Shown here piece after piece: positions 54,036-64,000 of a stretch of 64,000 nt of DNA. This stretch comes from Sabellastarte sp. h YS-2021. Lineage: Eukaryota > Annelida > Polychaeta > Sabellida > Sabellidae. Made by a program: the position numbers and the translations under genes. Where the stretch lies: assembly GCA_964017235.1 (NCBI GenBank), contig OZ024928.1, forward strand, positions 151,056,881 to 151,120,880. The letters are read 5' to 3'. Below the pieces are notes generated by a model. The model was given only the letters and a program-made list of their open reading frames with translations, was not told the origin of the DNA and searched no databases. The first letter of the stretch is position 1. Every line of letters starts with the position of its first letter.

Positions 54036-55051
54036 TTAGGGGGTTGATAACAAAGGATCGTGGTCAAGGAGTAAGGTTCCATCAACCCTACAAGGAGGCG
54101 AAGGTGTATTAAGCTGGCGGTCCTGTTTTGTGAGAGGCAAAGCATAACCAGCCTCATATGTTGATGATGAGGCAGCTGAATACGAATGATGAGAGGTTGC
54201 CGATGGCGACAGATGGGAGCTACTTAACGAGGAGGAAAATGGCTGATGGGCAGCAGGGGGTGACCTCCGTAGGTCACCCATGAAACCCAATAAATTCTCA
54301 AAATCTGGCTCATTACTACTGCTATCTGACGGCCCATACAGCGAGTGTAAAATGTCCCTATGGAACTGAGGCGGGGGCGTGGGCCGACTATTAGAGTGAG
54401 CTGGTGGGGGCTGGTAGAGAGAAGAGGTCAGACTTGGGGTAGGCGGGTACCCATAGGGAGTGGACAGATGGGGTAGGGGTAAGTGGGTGATGGGGTTTAA
54501 AGTCGGAGGTGAAGACGACTGACGTTGGGCAACGGGTGAGTGTAACTTATGTGGAGACGATGCAGAATTGTGTGAAGAGGACGAGAAATTTGAGGAGGAT
54601 GAAGATGACGAAGAGTAGGGTGACCGTGGATGCCCGTTGGTCGGCAGGGAGCTCACAGATTGAGGGCTGCGGGGGAGACTAGAAACACTGGCTGGGGAGT
54701 AACTAGAGAGACTAGGCGGGGAGTGAATGGAGGAGTAAGACAGCCGACTAGGGCTATCTAGGCTGATGATTGGAGGACTCACGCACCCAGAGTTTTGTTG
54801 ATGATGGCTTCCTCCACCTCTATCACCACCACCAAGGATATTGTAACTGGAACCACCACCCCCATTATTACTGGTACCACAGGTGGTGGGTGGTTTGGTG
54901 GTGATTATGGTAGGATTGGAGTCACTAGAGGGACTGGCAGGGATAGCCTCAGGCATGTCTTCATCATCAGACTCTGTTAAGTCTATCACATGAATGGCTT
55001 CATTCTTCTTACTGCTGGAACTCGTGCTCTGCTCTTCTGGTGTGTCATCAC
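54036..55051 (-). CDS. PIAS-family E3 SUMO ligase, terminal exon (SIM and Ser-rich tail)
   Basis: It starts after the acceptor TTTAAG at 55051 and reads GDDTPEEQSTSSSSKKNEA, then VIDLTESDDEDMPE, a SUMO-interacting motif with the acidic stretch found C-terminal to the SP-RING in PIAS proteins. About 300 residues of Ser/Pro/His-rich low-complexity tail follow, ending LLDHDPLLSTP with a stop at 54036-54038. The phase fits the exon at 60498-60628. PIAS proteins transfer SUMO to nuclear transcription regulators. Confidence 0.9.
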
Positions 55052-55676
55052 CTTAAAGACAGAGAAATGTTGTATTAATGGCTGCAAAAATCAAATTAAA
55101 AGTTCATAACATAGTAAAAATACACCAAACTATCGCCAAAATGCCAAATAACATTTACAGTAACAACCAGTAAAACCAGAGTAAAATAATGCAGGTGTAA
55201 GTGAAATCAGTTAATCACATTATTACTGTCAAAATTTGCAATGTTTAGTTGTTTTTTTTTGTCAATGTATTTCTCATATAATTTGATGACCCAGGGAAAG
55301 TGAAATATTAAATCACAAATACATTAAAACATTGCCCAGAAATGTTAAAGAGCACATTTTTTCATTTGTTTCTATAGCTGAACTGTAACTTTATATTTTA
55401 GTGGACCATACATATATTTGTAATTATTGTAATTATGTGGTGCTGATAGTTCTACTGACTGAGGGTTAACTGTGTATCTAATGAACAACACGTGGGATTA
55501 CACCGATTACAACAAAGCCACAATTCATTAAATTTTACTTTCTGAAATGGGTTCCAGTACGCTAAATGATCAAAACTGGAAAAATGTTTTTGCTAATGCA
55601 AAAATGAAGCATCCAACAGGAAAAGAAGTGCGCTATGGTCAAAAAAAAAACCGCAAAAAAAACCCCAAAAAACCCC

Positions 55677-55715
55677 ATAAAATTGCAAATTTAATAAGTA
55701 AATTAAATTTTTACA
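55677..55715 (-). mobile_element. DIRS right-terminus fragment
   Basis: ATAAAATTGCAAATTTAATA and following bases closely match the outer right end of the intact DIRS (reverse of 25206-25246). It lies where the 3' end of DIRS copy 3 should be, so pearl copy 9 probably inserted into or replaced the element's 3' part. Confidence 0.65.
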
Positions 55716-56238
55716 ACACAGCCCTTAAGGGTTGTCAGGGTATTGCTTTCACCCATGGTGTCCGGATGGGCAGGCGGGCGGGCAGAAAAAGTTTGTCCAG
55801 TCTGTATCTCAGAAACGATAAGGTGGAGGAAGTTGATACTTGGTAGGGAAACTGGTTAAGGGGTGTATGTGTGCAATGTCATGGTGTGACCTTGATTTGA
55901 CCTTTGACCTTGCCGTAGTGACCTTGACCTATAAAATCTTGTCCGAGTTATATCTCGGAAACCATAAGGTGTTGGAAGTTTATACTTGGTAGGGGCATTG
56001 GTTAGGGGGTGTAGGTGTGCAATGTCATGGTGTGATCTTGATTTGAACTTTGACCTTGCCGTAGTGACATTGAGTTTGAAAATCTTGTCTGGGCTATATC
56101 TCTGAAACTGTAAGGTGTAGGAAGTTGATACTTGGTAGGGACATGGTTAGGGGGTGTAGGTGTGCAATGTCATGGTGTGACCTGATTTGACCTTTAACCT
56201 TGCCGTAGTGACCTTGCCTGTAGTGACCTTGTTACTTG
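55716..56238 (-). mobile_element. Pearl-like element, copy 9
   Basis: Right end AGCCCTTAAGGGTTGTCAGG with TGGTGTCCGGATGGGC, then about three family B monomers read on the - strand. It is truncated at the DIRS junction near 56238. It is oriented opposite to copy 10, so the two right ends face outward. Confidence 0.75.
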
Positions 56239-56600
56239 GTAGGAAAGTTAAGTGTTTCAGGGAGGCCTCTTTTAGGGGTTCAAAAGGAGCCTTTAACAGC
56301 TGGTGCAGTACCAGGGAAAGGTTCCAAAAGGGGATGCCTCTCTGACCCTTGGGTCTGTCTCTGTGGAAAGCTATCCAGGAAACGAGGGAGATTCTCATCT
56401 TTGCTGACATTAATGGCTGATCTATAGCAATCAATGGTGCACGACTGCAACTTCCTGTCCTGAAACAAGTACAGGAAGAAGTCAGCAATTGCTTTCAGAG
56501 GTGGTGCCCTGAAGTCCACCTGATTACTGAGGCACCACTTTGTAAAAATGGTCCACTTTGCCTCATAGACGGATCTGGTTGATCCTCTTTGAGGAGCCTA
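56239..56600 (-). pseudogene. DIRS tyrosine-recombinase fragment, copy 3
   Basis: WTIFTKWC-like start, DFRAPPLKAIADFFLYLFQD and SCTIDCYRSAI, then a frame change to HRDRPKGQRGIPFWNLSLVL and EASLKHLTF, where family B sequence takes over. All catalytic Arg/His/Tyr positions lie beyond the truncation. Confidence 0.8.
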
Positions 56601-58600
56601 AATTTGTGTTGCCACTGCCTCAGAGAAGCCCTGCTCCTTGATTGCTGTGGCTCTAGGAGCCAGGCATGTAGGTTCAGGTTTGACAGATTTCTGTGCAGGG
56701 TCTGGTTGAATGGTTGGGTCACCAGATTGGGCAGGCACAGTGGGATCTGACTGGACATGAACACAAGGTCCCAAAACCGAGGCATATTGGACCACCCTGG
56801 TGCAATCAGTATGATCCTGTTGCACGGGTAGTCCTGCAACTTCTCCACCACTTTGCCCAAGATGGCTGCTGGTGGGAAGGCATAGGTGGGGTCCAGGTCC
56901 TCCCATGACAGGCTGAGTGCATCCACTGGCCATGCCTGGGGATCTGGTACCAGTGAGACAAACTGAGGTAGTTTGTTGTTGAATCTGGTGGCAAACAGGT
57001 CCACACTGGGTTGGTGCCACCGGTTGCAAATTGCTCTGAAGACCTCTGGATGAAGAGCCATTCTGTTTGAATGGTCTGTCCCAGTCTGGATAGCTTGTCT
57101 GCTATCACGTTCAGACAGCCGGGGATGTGTTGAGCTTTGAGAATAACCTGTTTTCTGGCACACCAGGTCAGTAATCTCCACAGAGGGCACATAAGGGGCC
57201 CGACTTCATCCCTCCTTCCTTGTTTATGTAGGCAACTACTGTGGAGTTGTCTGTAGCTATGAGGACAATATTGTTTGAGCAGAGGTCTTGAACTCTTTTA
57301 GGGCCAGAAAGACCACCTTTAGTTCCAGATAATTTATGTGCAGTTTGCTTTCTGAAAGGGACCAGTCTCCCCTTGTAAAGTACTCGTTTAAGTGAGCACC
57401 CCACCCTTCTTTTGATGCATCTATAAAAATCTCCATAGCATGTTTTAGTGGGCTGTAATGGTTGACCTTGAAGTACACTGCTTTCCTCCAGCCACCATTT
57501 CAAATGTGGGTGGAATGATTTTGGTATTGGGATGACCTTTGCCATTGTCTCTGGAACTCTCCAGTTCTTTTTGACATGCCACTGTATGGGTCTCATGTGT
57601 AACCACCTAAGTGCACCTGCTTCTCTGTTGCTGTCAGTAACCCTATTAGGGACATTAGTTTTCAGACCAGACACCCCACACCAGTCATGAGGTTGTAGGG
57701 TCGGCCAACGCTCTTGGGTGGGTCTGACCCTGCCCCCCATCAGATTGAACTGGTAACCTACGAAGTTGAAAACCTGTTTGGGCTCCAGTTCTGGTTTGTC
57801 TTTGTTCACTAGCCAGTCCAACTCCTGATAGAGGGCTACCAAGGTTTGTGTATGCTGGAGACAGATTTGGCGGGATCTGGCTCTGTCCAATCAGTCGTCT
57901 AGGTACTGGTGGATTCTTATACCCTTTTGCAGTGCAAGAAACTTGACCTCTTTGACCACTACTGTAAACTCCATTGGGGCTGTGGATAGGCCGAATGGTA
58001 GTGCTTTGAACTGGTAGGACTGATCCTGGAGGTGAAAACACATGTACTTCCTGGACTGACTGTGAATAGGTATGTGGAAGTATGCGTCCTTGAAATCTAT
58101 GGATGTAACCCACCCACCCTGCTTGTTGGGAGATTCTTATTGTCTCTGGGGTCTCCATTTTGAATGAATCTGTCTTTAAAAATTTAAGTTGCTGAGGTCC
58201 AGTATAGGTCGCCAGCGGTTGTTGGGTTTTGGTACCAAGCATAGCTGGTTGTAAAAGCCTAGGGATTCTTGATTTTTGACGAACACTACTGCATTTTTGT
58301 TCAACAGCTCATGCAATGCTTCCAACAGGTATAGATTCCTGTGGGGATTTATATAGCAGCTTGTTATTGTGGGTGAACTGGTCAAGTTGGGCCGAAACAG
58401 GAAGGGGAGAGTGTAGCCTTCTCTGAGGACTGTTAGTTCTTTGGGGCTGACGATTAGGGCTACCCATTTTTTCCAAAACTGGTGTAATCTGGCTCCTACA
58501 GGCAGATTTGATACAACAGTTGGGACATTTGTGACATTTCTTACAGAACTCGACTGATCTACACAGGAAACATCTTTCACATGCTTTATTTCTGGACACT
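56495..58600 (-). pseudogene. DIRS RT/RNase H/methyltransferase pseudogene, copy 3
   Basis: RT N-terminus LREGYTLPFLFRPNL (58176-58580), YLDD (57905-57894) followed at once by TGA where the intact copy has Trp, VFNFVGYQFNLMGGR, RNase H IDASKEGWGAHL (about 57440) and ATDNSTVVAYINKEGG. The methyltransferase-like VDLFATRFNNKLPQFVS and APGWSNMPRFWDLV follow. Several frameshifts are present, so it is non-functional. Confidence 0.85.
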
Positions 58601-58854
58601 GATAACAATAACTGGGATTTACATCTTTCTTTTGCAGTTACCTGTTTGCAAAATGAACATGATCTACAGCAATACAAGAATTTATATTCAAAGTTCTTAC
58701 AGTGTCTTTCCTGCTGGTCACAAAACAGTCCTGGTTTCCGGTCAATCCTTCTTTTCCAGTCACATTTGCACAACTCTGGTTTCCCATTACACAGTTTGCA
58801 ATACAAGTTTTGTTGCCAGTCACAGAAACATTCACTAAACTGCCAGCTACACAA
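58309..58854 (-). pseudogene. DIRS Cys-rich frame overlapping the RT start, copy 3
   Basis: 181-codon open frame with YCCRSCSFC, TAKERCKS, ACERCFLCRS and FCKKCHKCPNCC. It matches residues ~50-110 of ORF3 in the intact element, in the equivalent frame, and overlaps the RT N-terminal frame. It is still open here although the element is decayed. Confidence 0.7.
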
Positions 58855-58869
58855 CCCACACAGTAATTG

Positions 58870-59995
58870 TCATTTATACTGCTTCTGTGTCTTGGCTGGT
58901 CGCTGACAGTAAGAAGCAGTCTTGCCCCTGTAAGATCTCTGGCCACATCTTCTAATCTGCTTCCATGCTGGTGGACCAGGCTTCCGGTCAATATCTTCCT
59001 GCTGTCTGGAAGGCTGAGTGTAGGGGTGGAAACGTTTTGGTTTCCTGTGACGGGCCCGCACTACACTTGTCTTCATGATGTCGTATTTCTTCCTCTGCCT
59101 TTGCAATAATGTGGTCAGGGAATAACACACTCATGTGTAGTGGAGCACCTCTCAGAGAAGCAAGCGTATCCTGCTTGATGCCTGCCTTGATGTATTCTAA
59201 GTAACTGTCCCTGCGAGCAAGAGTAAGGTTTGCCAAATTTATAAACACACCATCAGAGAGATCCTGCATGGTACGGGCCACTGCTTGTGTAATGCTCTGG
59301 TTAAAGGTGTTAAGGTAATCCAGCTCGTCTGCTGTCTGGTGTAGCTTGCTTGAAGACTTGCGCTTTGAAGTAACACCCTGTATCACCTTTAACTGTGAAA
59401 CCATGTTGTCCTGCACTTTTGTAAGGCACCTGCTGAAAGCTGCAGCCTGGTTGAACATATACGTCCGGTCATGTGCAGCCCGTTCCCCTACTTTCTCAAT
59501 GTGTCTTGTGATATGGGTCTGGAGGTAGGTGCGAGGGCAGAGAACGGTTGGCAATTTTAGGAAAACAACTATTTATTCTAGTTGGGTCACTTGTCCAGGT
59601 ATACACTTGTCACAATGTATACTGTACCACTTGAGTGTCTTTGGTGGTTTCACAAATTGGTCCCTGTTTAAACCAGCAGTCTCTGAAGTATGGGACGGGT
59701 AACCTTCCTGAACAGTCAAATTCAGTTTTTCAAACTTTCTACACAACCAATCATCAACAGGGACCTTTATAGACACTTTACCCGTATGTGAGGTTTGGGA
59801 ACCGGTGAAAGGGTTGCCATCTCGTGACATTCCAGGCCATAAAGGCCCTCACACAACGCATTGTCTCCCTGTATGTTTGTTCAGCTGAAAGTTCCTGGTC
59901 CACATCTAACATTTCTTCCGGTATGATTCCAGGTCAGAGACCTCACCTTCAGCAGCATAGCTAGAAGCATGGTCACTAAACTGTTGAATATCAAT
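58870..59995 (-). pseudogene. DIRS gag pseudogene, copy 3
   Basis: YRETMRCVRAFMAW-type block (about 59840-59870), VDDWLCRKFEKLNLTVQEG, FNQSITQAVARTMQDLSDG, ANLTLARRDSYLEYIKAG and a C-terminus ending KTQKQYK at 58870. The N-terminal third is missing and the frame changes at least twice. Confidence 0.8.
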
Positions 59996-60171
59996 GGTCA
60001 GGTCAGATAGGTTTCATTATTGTATTATTGTATGTACTATTGAGAGCATACCAGTTGACTGTAATCATTATTTTTAATTGCTAAATACATTTGTTAAGTT
60101 AAATGTTTTGTCTTTTCCTGTTGCAACGTAAAAGCAACCGGTAATTGCTACCGCGCTTGCCCCATAACCGT

Positions 60172-60368
60172 AACACAAGGTCAAAGGTCAAATCAAGGTC
60201 ACACCATGACGTTGCACACCTACACCCCCTAACCAATGTCCCTACTAAGTATCAACTTCCTACACCTTATGGTTTCTTAGATACAGGCTGGACAAACTTT
60301 TTCCCGCCGCCCACCCACCATGGGTGCAAACAATATCCCGACAGCCCTTAAGGGCTGTGGGGTAAAAA
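60172..60368 (+). mobile_element. Pearl-like fragment, copy 10
   Basis: One family B monomer with AAGGTCAAAGGTCAAATCAA, a right module and GCCCTTAAGGGCTGTGGGGTA. It lies just 3' of DIRS copy 3 in the PIAS intron. Confidence 0.75.
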
Positions 60369-60497
60369 CTTTACAAACCAATTTTATGTGAAAATATTTT
60401 CTCATGCTTATAAGTGAGAACTGCCCAGAAAAAAAAATTGATAGGGGGTAAAACCAAAAAGCATCCCCCTTTCAAGGGGACTTCATAATGCCCTTAC

Positions 60498-60628
60498 CTG
60501 TAATCATAGTGATGGGTTCAGGACTAGAACTTCCTTTCTCTTTTTGTTTCAATGGCTGCCACTGGCCATCCTCTGAAAACTGAATCTCTGTGGCTTCTGC
60601 TGCCACTTTCAGAATCTCAGTAAAATAT
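60498..60628 (-). CDS. PIAS-family E3 SUMO ligase, exon after SP-RING
   Basis: Acceptor TTATCAG, donor CAG/GTAAGG. It reads YFTEILKVAAEATEIQF and GQWQPLKQKEKG, corresponding to the helix and linker directly C-terminal of the PIAS SP-RING. Phases fit both neighbours. Confidence 0.92.
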
Positions 60629-60928
60629 CTGATAAAAAATACAGCTTAACTTGATTTGTGTTCTTTCCTTGTGTTTATATTTACTTTGAGTCATATCTGT
60701 AACTACCTGAGTATTTGTTTATAATAATATCACACAGCAGGTAAACATTTTATCAATACATTAGCAAAAGTAAATGCATTTTTATGCTACTACTATTATT
60801 TAATTGGAAGTTTACAAAATTAAACATGTAACAGAGTTAAGCTACATACAGACATGACTGAAACAAAATATAACTATCAGGCTACAGCTTCCCAATTCTT
60901 AATATCTTATGTACTGCAATGAGCATAC
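60629..60928 (-). other. PIAS intron
   Basis: Short AT-rich intron of 300 bp, with donor GG/GTATGC at its 5' side. No features. Confidence 0.8.
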
Positions 60929-61089
60929 CCATCAATGATGAGATTGTCAAACTCTGCGGCTCTGTCACAAACTGGACACTGCCAAGTGGGTTTCTTCTCA
61001 TTCATCTGTAGGAATGTGGGTGCGTCAAAACACTGGAGGTGGTTGCAAGTGGAGGCGCGGCATGGGGACGACATCCGCATCTTCCCAAG
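60929..61089 (-). CDS. PIAS-family E3 SUMO ligase, SP-RING core exon
   Basis: Acceptor TTTGACAG at 61090-61091. It encodes [20 protein letters not shown] then [16 protein letters not shown] and [17 protein letters not shown]. The Cys/His set (CRAS.CNHLQC and CPVC) is the zinc-binding part of the SP-RING that recruits SUMO-loaded UBC9. All ligands expected for PIAS are present. It ends two bases into a Gly codon completed by the next exon. Confidence 0.96.
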
Positions 61090-61808
61090 CTGTCAAAGGG
61101 TTAAATGTAAAAATAGGGCGATTTTTTGTCAATTGTTGTGGGATGCTTAAATGCAAAATTAACATCACTTCAGTAATCAAAGGGTTAAACATGACAATAA
61201 AAATATTTAACTAATTCTTAAATATAAGAAAGAAGCAAAGAATGCAAAACATAGGAGGGTATCTTATCCAGTTGCTAAAGGGTTAAGCGAAGATATAACA
61301 TGGGCTTAACATCTGTCAAGAGGTTAAACATAAACTTACACAACTTTTATCTTAAAGAATGAAAACATGAGGTTACCCGCCTGTCAAAAGGTTAAACATA
61401 GAAATAACTCGGGCAACTGTAAAATAGTTAAAAAGTAGAAATAAGTTAAATGTGGAACATAAAACATGGGAATGTCATACGAATCTTACAAAGTAATTTT
61501 GAATATTGCAATACAATAGTAATAGCCAGTCTTCAAACATGAAACTATATATATTTAATCAACTGGAGGGGTTAAGAAAAAATAATGCAAATAAAAAAAT
61601 GTAAAAAAAAAAAAAATAGACGATGTGATTAACTTTGTGTATAACTTTCAAATCAAGAATGTTACAGAGAGAAATACAGGAAGACTGGAGTAAAAATATT
61701 CACTGGACACAAACAAAAGAACCTGCACACATATTCACAGCTGTGTGGTTGCTAGGACTTCTTAAATAATTTATTACACAGAGTTCACAACAGAAAATGT
61801 AAACTTAC
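61090..61808 (-). other. PIAS intron with repeated acceptor-like motif
   Basis: AT-rich intron. A TTTAACC(Y)TTTGACAG-like segment, the one used as acceptor at 61090, recurs upstream near 61313 and 61381, with weaker relatives near 61180, 61280 and 61425. Confidence 0.6.
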
Positions 61809-61882
61809 AGGACACATGAGGCTGACTCTGAGACTTGTGGTTGCAATTTCACTGTCTGGATCATGAGCTAACTTCTCTTTGA
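61809..61882 (-). CDS. PIAS-family E3 SUMO ligase, exon before SP-RING core
   Basis: 74 bases between TTGTAG and GTAAGT. Spliced, it reads IKEKLAHDPDSEIATTSLRV and SLMCP, near-invariant in PIAS proteins and leading into the SP-RING (the Cys of MCP is part of the fold). Confidence 0.96.
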
Positions 61883-62330
61883 CTACAACATGAAACATTC
61901 TGTGTTAACATGGGGAACAAAATAAAGGTCTTGAAGTTTAAATTAAGTACTCCATGTTTTGAATGTGGAAGCAAAAAATGCATACTCTTGTTAACATTTG
62001 TCAAAAGTTTTTAAAAAACATGTTCCACACAAAATCAGACAATAAGTGACACTAGTTCTAGTTCACTTAGTTATAGTTTAATGAGGATCTCAATTGTCAA
62101 AAAGTTTTCTTCACTACATTGAAAATCCAAAAAAAAATATGAAGAAAGATCACAAGCAGTAACAGATACATTTGTATTACAATGACTGAGGTTCTGCTTC
62201 CTGCTTTTCTTAAATTTATTAAATATATAAAGCTATCCTCAAATAGAGAAGAACTGGACATGTGGCCAGCACAGAATCATTTGGAACATACAGCATAATC
62301 TGTGGTTTTTGGCATGCCGTTTGTACTCAC
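61883..62330 (-). other. PIAS intron
   Basis: AT-rich intron with no recognised features. The donor is GTGAGT at 62330. Confidence 0.7.
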
Positions 62331-62436
62331 TGAGTGCTCGCGTATGGTCTGGGTGCTTGGATCCCCGCTGCTTGAGACGTCCCAGAAGAATACTGGCATT
62401 CAACTTCCTCACCAAGTTCACACAAACACAGTAGCT
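62331..62436 (-). CDS. PIAS-family E3 SUMO ligase, upstream exon
   Basis: Acceptor TGCTTACAG, donor GTGAGT. It encodes SYCVCVNLVRKLNASILLGR then LKQRGSKHPDHTRAL, the end of the PINIT-to-SP-RING linker region in PIAS proteins. Earlier exons (SAP and PINIT domains) are not in the window up to 64000. The visible coding part totals ~495 codons in five exons. Confidence 0.93.
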
Positions 62437-63185
62437 CTGTAAGCATGGAGTGAAATATTACTATGCAAACAAATTACAACATACTAGGGATGTCACGACT
62501 TCAAATATTTTATGCCAGCTAATCGCTCACCACTATTCATACGACACCGAATAACCATCAAATTTATATAACTCCAAAAAATCTTAAACTTCATTTTCTA
62601 AAAGGCAATGAAAACGATAAATGTGTGAAATAAAATGAAACTATATGTTCATATTCTGTAAAATCTGATAACTCTGCTGTTTTCCTGCGACTTCCAGTTC
62701 ATTTATTTCAGACAAGAAGTGGGCGAAATAAGAGGTATATGGTACTTCCGGTTTTACGTGATTGCACAAACAATACAGAAAACATGGCTGTAGTTGGATT
62801 TAAACTTATTCTATGTGACAACATGCTTATACTTGATGGATTCAGGCCTTTTGTATATTTTACTACATTGGGCAATTATTTGTATTCTAAAATATGACAC
62901 CAAAAAAAAACAAGAGGAGAGTGCCCGTGAACGGGCACTGTGTCAGCTGACTGAATGTTTTTGATTTGTGATGGTGATAATGAGAGGAAAGCATAATTAT
63001 CAGGGAAAGGGCTGTACAGAAATACAGTAAATGGTAACTGAACAGCATGTTCGAAAGATATTCCGAAGCTGACAGAAGAAAAGGACAAAAAAGTTGGGCC
63101 CTGCAAATGGTATTATGAAATAAAGTAACAAGGTAATTGTTTAAGTGTAAAAAGTAGGTTAAAAATATTTAAAGAAATACTATAA
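62437..63185. other. PIAS upstream intron, decayed repeats
   Basis: CTAGGGATGTCACGA at 62484 resembles a hAT-type terminus, without a confirmed partner. A hairpin GTGCCCG-TGAA-CGGGCAC lies at 62921-62938 after an A-rich tract, possibly a dispersed-element tail. The rest is AT-rich. Confidence 0.4.
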
Positions 63186-63189
63186 ATGC

Positions 63190-63860
63190 AATATCCTCGT
63201 TCGACCATGAAGAAGGGATCCAAAGGTCAAATCTGACCATACCAAAAGATTCCCAGCCAAAGAATTTAGGATGGTTTACCATCCCAAACCTCTCGGACCA
63301 ATAATAAGTGAGTCATAGGCACTTTTTAAGTTTGGCTATCCTTGTTTGACCTTGACGGAGGGGTCTAAGGTCAAATCCGACCACACAAAAAAATTCCCAG
63401 CCCATGATTTCCTGTAGCTTGTTTACCATCCCAAACCTGTAGGACCAATAATAAGCGAGTTATAAGCAATTGTAAGTTTGGCTATCCTCAATTGACCTTG
63501 AAGGAGGGGTCCCAGGTCAAATCTGACCACACCAAAAGAATCCCAGCCCATGATTTCCTATATGTTGGTTTACCATCCCAAACCTCCAAGACCAATAATA
63601 CGCGAGTTATAAGCACTTTAAGTTTGGCTATCTTCGTTTGACCTGGAAGGAGGGGTCTAAGGTGAAATCCGACCACACCAAAAGATTCCCAGCCCATGAT
63701 TTTCTATAGGTTGGTTTTCCATTCCAAACCTCTAGGACCAATAATAAGCGAGTTATAAGCACTTTTATGTTTGGCTATCCTCATTTGACCTTGAAGGAGG
63801 GTTCCAAGGTCAAATCGGACCATATTAACAGATTCCCAGCCCATGATTTCCTACAGGTTG
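63190..63860 (+). repeat. Family C tandem array, ~4.5 monomers
   Basis: Monomers of ~147 bp with TGACCTTGAAGGAGGGGTC, AAAAGATTCCCAGCCCATGA, GGTTTACCATCCCAAACCT and AATAATAAGCGAGTTATAAGC. It has the same orientation as the array at 45000-46260. Confidence 0.85.
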
Positions 63861-64000
63861 GATACAATGATTTACTCAACAGTGAGAACCTGAAAGAAGC
63901 TATTGCTCAGCTATGCCATGACATAGAGGTCTGCAATTTCACTATGTTATAGCTGACCAAAACGTCTGTGAATAACATATTTAACAAAATACTCTACATG

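Larger units (their letters stand above)
56239..60005 (-). mobile_element. Decayed DIRS element, copy 3
   Basis: Gag, Cys-rich block, RT, RNase H, methyltransferase-like segment and the first part of the recombinase, all on the - strand and broken by stops and frameshifts. The recombinase C-terminus, ICR and most of the ITRs are missing. It is closer to copy 2 than to the intact element (shared NQSI.QA and DLS.GV motifs). Confidence 0.85.
55052..60497 (-). other. PIAS intron holding DIRS copy 3 and pearl copies
   Basis: 5.4-kb intron bounded by a GTAAGG donor at 60497 and a TTTAAG acceptor. It contains, from low to high coordinates: unique sequence (55052-55660), a DIRS right-end fragment, an inverted pearl copy, a decayed DIRS copy in the sense direction of the gene, and a second pearl copy. 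Confidence 0.8.

Noticed and set aside
54795-54980. 61-codon + strand ORF rich in Thr and Gly
   Set aside because: Antisense shadow of the Ser-rich PIAS terminal exon.
62484-62620. CTAGGGATGTCACGA as a hAT element end
   Set aside because: No matching inverted terminus or 8-bp duplication was found within the following kilobase.

Overview
This is a repeat-rich, AT-rich animal nuclear window, most likely from a bivalve mollusc. The grounds are the split-gene architecture, a PIAS-type SUMO ligase gene, a DIRS tyrosine-recombinase retrotransposon, and many short mobile elements whose core is a tandem array of ~146-bp monomers, an organisation reported for bivalve 'pearl'/Helitron-like elements. 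Species assignment is inference. There are no prokaryotic operons, rRNA, tRNA or CRISPR features that I can support.

Host genes: (1) on the + strand, five phase-compatible exons (460-15308) encode the C-terminal ~371 residues of an acidic, Ser/Lys-rich, probably nuclear protein that I do not recognise. (2) On the - strand, five phase-compatible exons (62436 down to 54036) encode the SP-RING, the SUMO-interacting motif and the Ser-rich tail of a PIAS-family E3 SUMO ligase; its 5' part lies beyond the window, and a ~5.7-kb 3'UTR probably runs to about 48285. (3) On the - strand, three candidate exons (43123, 36435, 30418) suggest a further unrecognised gene that ends at 30268; this is tentative.

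Mobile DNA: the best element is a structurally complete DIRS-type retrotransposon at 18677-25246. It has 182-bp inverted terminal repeats (one mismatch seen), an internal complementary region that exactly matches both outer ends, and open frames for Gag, RT/RNase H/methyltransferase-like and tyrosine recombinase. Two decayed relatives lie at 38593-41475 (+) and about 55677-60000 (-, inside a PIAS intron). Around and between these are at least eleven copies or fragments of a pearl-like element (called family B here). Its monomers carry AGGTCA nuclear-receptor half sites, often as a DR1. Other tandem families are A (156 bp, with an RFX X-box-like palindrome), C (147 bp, within a Helitron-like element), D (160-170 bp, with paired YY1-like cores) and E (350 bp). 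A hAT-type MITE, a TIR MITE and a large foldback complete the set.

Layout: 1-15308 is gene 1 with intronic repeats. 15309-18676 is spacer and decayed repeats. 18677-25246 is the intact DIRS. 25540-48100 is nested pearl, Helitron-like, hAT and DIRS debris, perhaps hosting gene 3. 48280-62436 is PIAS. 62437-64000 is PIAS intron or upstream sequence with family C repeats. A composite block at 2386-7110 reappears in inverted orientation at 25545-28775, on either side of the intact DIRS.
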